From Cellulomonas fulva (lineage in GTDB: Bacteria; Actinomycetota; Actinomycetes; Actinomycetales; Cellulomonadaceae), in assembly GCF_018531375.1 (NCBI RefSeq), contig NZ_JAHBOH010000002.1, positions 310,001-374,000 on the forward strand: a stretch of 64,000 bases of DNA, in the 5' to 3' direction. Made by a program: the position numbers and the translations under genes. Positions 61,109 through 64,000 of the stretch are shown piece after piece (position 1 is the first letter of the stretch; every line of letters begins with the position of its first letter). The notes under the pieces are model-generated. The model searched no databases. It was not told the origin of the DNA and saw only the letters and a program-made list of their open reading frames with translations.

Positions 61109-61339
61109 TTGAGCAAGGCAGAGCAGATCCTCGCCGCACTGGGTGGCGACGGCAACGTCGTCGACCTGGAGCCGTGCATCACGCGACTGCGTGTCGAGGT
61201 GAGCGACGCCCAGCTCGTCGACGAGGCGGCGCTCAAGGCCTCGGGCGCGTTCGGCGTCGTGCGGTCCGGCCGCATCGTGCAGGTCATCGTCGGCCCGGAG
61301 GCCGACAACCTGGCCGCCGAGCTCGACTCCCTGCGCTGA
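61109..61339 (+). CDS. PTS EIIB component, glucose/GlcNAc type
   Basis: Carries phosphate from EIIA to the sugar on EIIC. 76 residues. The phosphorylated Cys is in DLEPCITRLRVEV, the glucose-family signature; LSKAEQILAALGG and GAFGVVRSGRIVQVIVG complete it. TTG is preferred because GGGGAG lies 5 nt upstream; a GTG at 61103 (MALSKAE, as in Streptomyces EIIB) and the leaderless GTG at 61058 are alternatives. Stand-alone EIIB proteins like this serve GlcNAc uptake in Streptomyces. No EIIC gene here. Confidence 0.85.
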   Translation: MSKAEQILAALGGDGNVVDLEPCITRLRVEVSDAQLVDEAALKASGAFGVVRSGRIVQVIVGPEADNLAAELDSLR

Positions 61340-61376
61340 CCGGCCGCCGGTCGGCACCCCGCGCAGCCGCCCGCCG

Positions 61377-61838
61377 ATGAGCGAGCTCCGCATCCTGGCC
61401 CCCGTCGCCGGCACGGTCGTCGCCCTGACGGGCGTGCCCGATCCCGTCTTCGCCGGCGAGATGGTCGGCCCCGGCGCCGCCGTCGAGCCGGACCGCGTGC
61501 AGAGCCTCACGGCCGTGGCACCGTGCGACGGCGTCGTCGGTGCGCTGCACCCCCACGCGTTCGCCCTCGAGGTCGACGGCGGCCGCTCCGTCCTGGTGCA
61601 CCTCGGCATCGACACCGTGAGCCTCGCCGGGCTGGGGTTCGAGCTGCACGTGGACCGCGGCGCCGAGGTGCACGCGGGCCAGCGGATGATCACGTGGTCA
61701 CCCGTGGACGTCGCCGCGTCCGGGATGCCCACCGTGTGCCCCGTGATCGCGCTGCAGGCCGAGCCCGCGGTGGTCGAGCAGGCCGCGCCCGTGGGCGCAC
61801 ACGTCGCCGCCGGCGACCACCTGCTGACCTGGCACTGA
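61377..61838 (+). CDS. crr: PTS EIIA component, glucose type (Crr-like)
   Basis: Accepts phosphate from HPr and passes it to EIIB. 153 residues, soluble. ILAPVAGTVVALTGVPDPVFAGEMVGPG, TAVAPCDGVVGALHPHAFAL and the active His in SVLVHLGIDTVSLAG near residue 83, with the C-terminal CPVIAL and AGDHLLTW. Begins 37 nt after the EIIB stop, same strand, so the two are an operon. Confidence 0.95.
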   Translation: MSELRILAPVAGTVVALTGVPDPVFAGEMVGPGAAVEPDRVQSLTAVAPCDGVVGALHPHAFALEVDGGRSVLVHLGIDTVSLAGLGFELHVDRGAEVHAGQRMITWSPVDVAASGMPTVCPVIALQAEPAVVEQAAPVGAHVAAGDHLLTWH

Positions 61839-61865
61839 GACCTGGCACTGAGATCCGGCGCTGAG
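61827..61865. repeat. 13-bp tandem repeat over the crr stop codon
   Basis: acctggcactgag twice exactly and atccggcgctgag once; the first copy contains the stop. Confidence 0.92.
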
Positions 61866-61918
61866 ACCGTCGACACCGCGCGATCCGCGACCCCGGATCC
61901 CCGGCCCGGCGTCCGTCG

Positions 61919-63100
61919 TCAGGGGCGCGCCGGCGGCTCCGGGGCGGGCGGGTCCAGGGCCTCCTCGACGGGGGTGGCGTGCGGGTCGCGCGGGCGTCGC
62001 GCGTCGTCCGCGGACTGCGGCGCGTCCTCGGCGGGCTCCTCCTCGGCCGTGGACCCGCCCGCCTGGTCGTCGGCCCCGCCGGACGCCGCCTCCTGCGCGC
62101 GGGCGCGGTAGGCCGTGAGCGCGTCGCGCTGGCCCGCGAGCGGGACGCCGGCCTCCTCGAGGGTGCTGCGGACCGCGGTCCGCAGCGCGCGGGCGACCTC
62201 CCACTGCATCGCCGGCGAGGTGCGCACCCGCATCCGCAGGGTGACGGCGTCGGCCGTGAGCTTCTCGATCCCCGTGATCCGCGGCGCGCCCAGGACGGCG
62301 CCCTCGAGCGACGGGTCGGCGGCCACCGCGCGGGCCGCGCGGGTCAGCAGGGACCGGGCCTCGTCGAGGTCGACCCAGTAGTCGACGTCGACCTCGACCA
62401 CGGCGGTCGCCCAGCCCTGGGTCTTGTTGCCGACGCGCAGCATCGTGCCGTTGGGCACGTACCAGAGCGTGCCGTCGTCGTCGCGGATCTTCGTCACCCG
62501 CAGCGTGACGGCCTCCACGGTCCCGTTGGCCGGCCCGACGTCGACGACGTCGCCGACGCCGTACTGGTCCTCGAGCAGCATGAACGTGCCGGTGAGGAAG
62601 TCCTTGACGAGGCTCTGGGCGCCGAAGCCGAGGGCCACCCCGACGATGCCGGCGGAGGCGATGAACGGTGCGACGTTCACGCTGAGCGCGTCGAGCACCA
62701 GGATGACCGCGATGCTGCCGACCAGGATCGTGGCGGTCGAGCGCAGGACCGAGCCGAGGGTCCGGGCGCGCTGCGCGCGACGAGCGGTCGCGATCGGGTC
62801 CGCCTTGAGCAGCGTCGCGCCCACCGCGCTGTCGCCGATCGGCTTGAGCACGCCCCGCCGCAGCGCGGGCGTGCCCTCCGCGACGTGGTCGGTCACGCGG
62901 CGGATCGCGGACCGCAGCACGACGAGCACGATCGCGCTGACCACCACGATGATCGCGATGCGCAGCGGGACGCCCAGCAGCCAGTCCCACCACGCGCTCG
63001 CGGACGTCAGGTCGCCCGGCGCCAGGTCCGAGTCGGTGGGGCCGGGGCTCGGCGTCGTGGTGGCCAGTGCGGTGGCCAGGGTGGCGGCAGTCATCGTCAC
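61919..63100 (-). CDS. MscS-family mechanosensitive ion channel
   Basis: Stress-gated channel that vents solutes. 393 residues. Membrane segments at about 40-60, 120-145 and 150-175; the pore helix motif IVGVALGFGAQSLVKDFLTG is typical of MscS TM3; YGVGDVVDVGPANGTVEAVTLRVTKIRDDDGTLWYVPNG is the beta domain. Acidic, Pro-rich C-terminal tail of about 80 residues. Start GTG overlaps the peptidase stop (GTGA); an ATG two codons later has CAGGCT 7 nt upstream and is an alternative. Confidence 0.92.
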   Translation of the reverse strand: MTMTAATLATALATTTPSPGPTDSDLAPGDLTSASAWWDWLLGVPLRIAIIVVVSAIVLVVLRSAIRRVTDHVAEGTPALRRGVLKPIGDSAVGATLLKADPIATARRAQRARTLGSVLRSTATILVGSIAVILVLDALSVNVAPFIASAGIVGVALGFGAQSLVKDFLTGTFMLLEDQYGVGDVVDVGPANGTVEAVTLRVTKIRDDDGTLWYVPNGTMLRVGNKTQGWATAVVEVDVDYWVDLDEARSLLTRAARAVAADPSLEGAVLGAPRITGIEKLTADAVTLRMRVRTSPAMQWEVARALRTAVRSTLEEAGVPLAGQRDALTAYRARAQEAASGGADDQAGGSTAEEEPAEDAPQSADDARRPRDPHATPVEEALDPPAPEPPARP

Positions 63101-64000
63101 GAGCCTGCCAGGCCGGTGTGGCGCGCCGCGAACTGGAGCTGCTCCACCGTCAGACCGATGGTGCGCGACAGCGCCCGGCCGCCGTGGCCCACGCCCGTCT
63201 CCCGGCGCACCAGGACGGGACGGTCCTCGACGGTGGCCGAGGTCGCGTGCTGCAGCGCCGCGGCCAGCTTGCGCGCGTGCAGCGGGTCGACGCGCGTGTC
63301 GCCCTCGAACACCGTGAACAGCGTGGCGGGGTAGCGCGTGCCCGTGACGACGCGGTGGTAGGGGGAGTACCCCAGGAGCCAGGCGAGCTCCTCGGGGACG
63401 TCGGCGTCGCCGTACTCCTCGGTCCAGGTCACGCCGAGGCCGAACCGCTGGTAGCGGACCATGTCGAGGAGCGGGGCGGAGCACACGGCCGCGGCGAACA
63501 GGTCCGGCCGCTGCGTGATCGCCGCCCCCACCAGGAGGCCGCCGTTGGAGCCGCCCCAGCACGCGAGGCGGTCCGGCGTGGTCCAGCCCTGCGCCACGAG
63601 CGCCTGCGCGACCGCGTGGAAGTCGTCGAACACGTTCTGCTTGGCGCCGCGCATGCCGTCGCGGTGCCACTGCTCGCCCTCCTCGCCGCCGCCGCGCAGG
63701 TTCGCGACGACGTACGCGCCGCCGGCCTCCACCCACGCGAGCGTGGACGCGGAGTACGCGGGGTCCAGCGAGATCTGGAAGCCGCCGTAGCCGTACAGGA
63801 TCGTCGGCAGCGCGGCGAGGGGACGCACGTCCTCGTCGTCCCCGGAGGCGCCCGGGCGCACCAGGTCCGCCCGCACCACGACGAACGCGCGCACGGTGGT
63901 CCCGTCCGCGGACGGCACCGCGTGGCGCAGGACGCGCACGTCCGGGACGTCGGCGACCGCACCCGGGGGAGCGGCCCACAGCGTCACCTCCCGCGTCGTC
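63097..64000 (-). CDS. Prolyl oligopeptidase family serine peptidase, partial
   Basis: C-terminal alpha/beta-hydrolase part (about 300 residues) of an S9 peptidase; the N-terminal propeller continues off the right edge. TILYGYGGFQISLDPAY, VANLRGGGEEGEQWH, nucleophile ACWGGSNGGLLVGA, catalytic Asp in FEGDTRVDPLHARK and His in ETGVGHGGRALS form the expected triad. An internal Met near 63987 is not the start, because the family is about 700 residues. Confidence 0.93.
   Translation of the reverse strand, partial: TTREVTLWAAPPGAVADVPDVRVLRHAVPSADGTTVRAFVVVRADLVRPGASGDDEDVRPLAALPTILYGYGGFQISLDPAYSASTLAWVEAGGAYVVANLRGGGEEGEQWHRDGMRGAKQNVFDDFHAVAQALVAQGWTTPDRLACWGGSNGGLLVGAAITQRPDLFAAAVCSAPLLDMVRYQRFGLGVTWTEEYGDADVPEELAWLLGYSPYHRVVTGTRYPATLFTVFEGDTRVDPLHARKLAAALQHATSATVEDRPVLVRRETGVGHGGRALSRTIGLTVEQLQFAARHTGLAGS

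Overview
The window is a stretch of very GC-rich chromosome from a high-GC Gram-positive bacterium (Actinomycetota). The evidence is the extreme third-position GC, the GTG and TTG starts, and actinobacterial marker families (DUF3039, DUF2017, a GlbO-type haemoglobin, an EttA/SSB pair, oligoribonuclease, and murI beside rph and rdgB). A secreted esterase with a Pro-Thr linker and a C-terminal cellulose-binding-like (CBM2-type) domain suggests a cellulolytic genus such as Cellulomonas; the genus is an inference. Both edges cut genes: an rRNA methyltransferase on the left and a prolyl oligopeptidase on the right. I see no insertion sequence, prophage, integrase or CRISPR array. The gene content reads as core chromosome.

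Layout. 1-10.4 kb: rlmC end, a membrane protein with a C-terminal repeat domain, a luxS-mtn pair for S-adenosylhomocysteine detoxification, a membrane acyltransferase, and a membrane pyrophosphatase translationally coupled to a glycosyltransferase. 10.6-14.8 kb: small genes, the secreted CE3-like esterase, DUF72, S4 and GyrI-like proteins. 14.9-20.2 kb: a nitrite/NO module of DUF2249 protein, Cys-containing HTH regulator, NnrS-like membrane protein, and a copper nitrite reductase fused to a polytopic membrane domain and an extra cupredoxin. 20.3-22.5 kb: pgi and a small membrane gene. 22.6-29.0 kb: an amino-sugar locus (ROK regulator, ABC importer without its ATPase, ROK kinase, nagB). 29.1-31.7 kb: DUF3039 protein plus helicase, and a 48-residue membrane peptide. 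31.8-39.8 kb: pncB, clpS-DUF2017, murI, MBL hydrolase, rph, rdgB, ABC-F, NUDIX. 39.9-45.9 kb: thioredoxin, bcp, GroES-like, ATP-grasp, orn, four tRNAs (Leu, Lys, His, Arg) and several small genes. 46-52.5 kb: two dynamin-like GTPases, SSB, EttA, thioesterase. 52.5-59.2 kb (minus strand): SDR, topoisomerase IB, MMPL, TesB, GlbO. 59.3-61.8 kb: PTS enzyme I divergent from EIIB and EIIA. 61.9-64 kb: MscS channel and the oligopeptidase.

How genes work together. The nag locus and the PTS genes converge on amino-sugar or glucose uptake feeding NagB and Pgi. LuxS and Mtn run two consecutive steps of SAH recycling. Thioredoxin and Bcp form a peroxide-reduction couple. The NirK fusion, NnrS-like protein and regulator look like a nitrite/NO module with a candidate shared operator.

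Two non-coding patterns run through the whole window. First, many genes have a TANNNT -10 hexamer exactly 6-7 nt before the start codon, the signature of leaderless transcripts. Second, short tandem repeats (7-17 bp units) lie on or just after stop codons at many gene ends.
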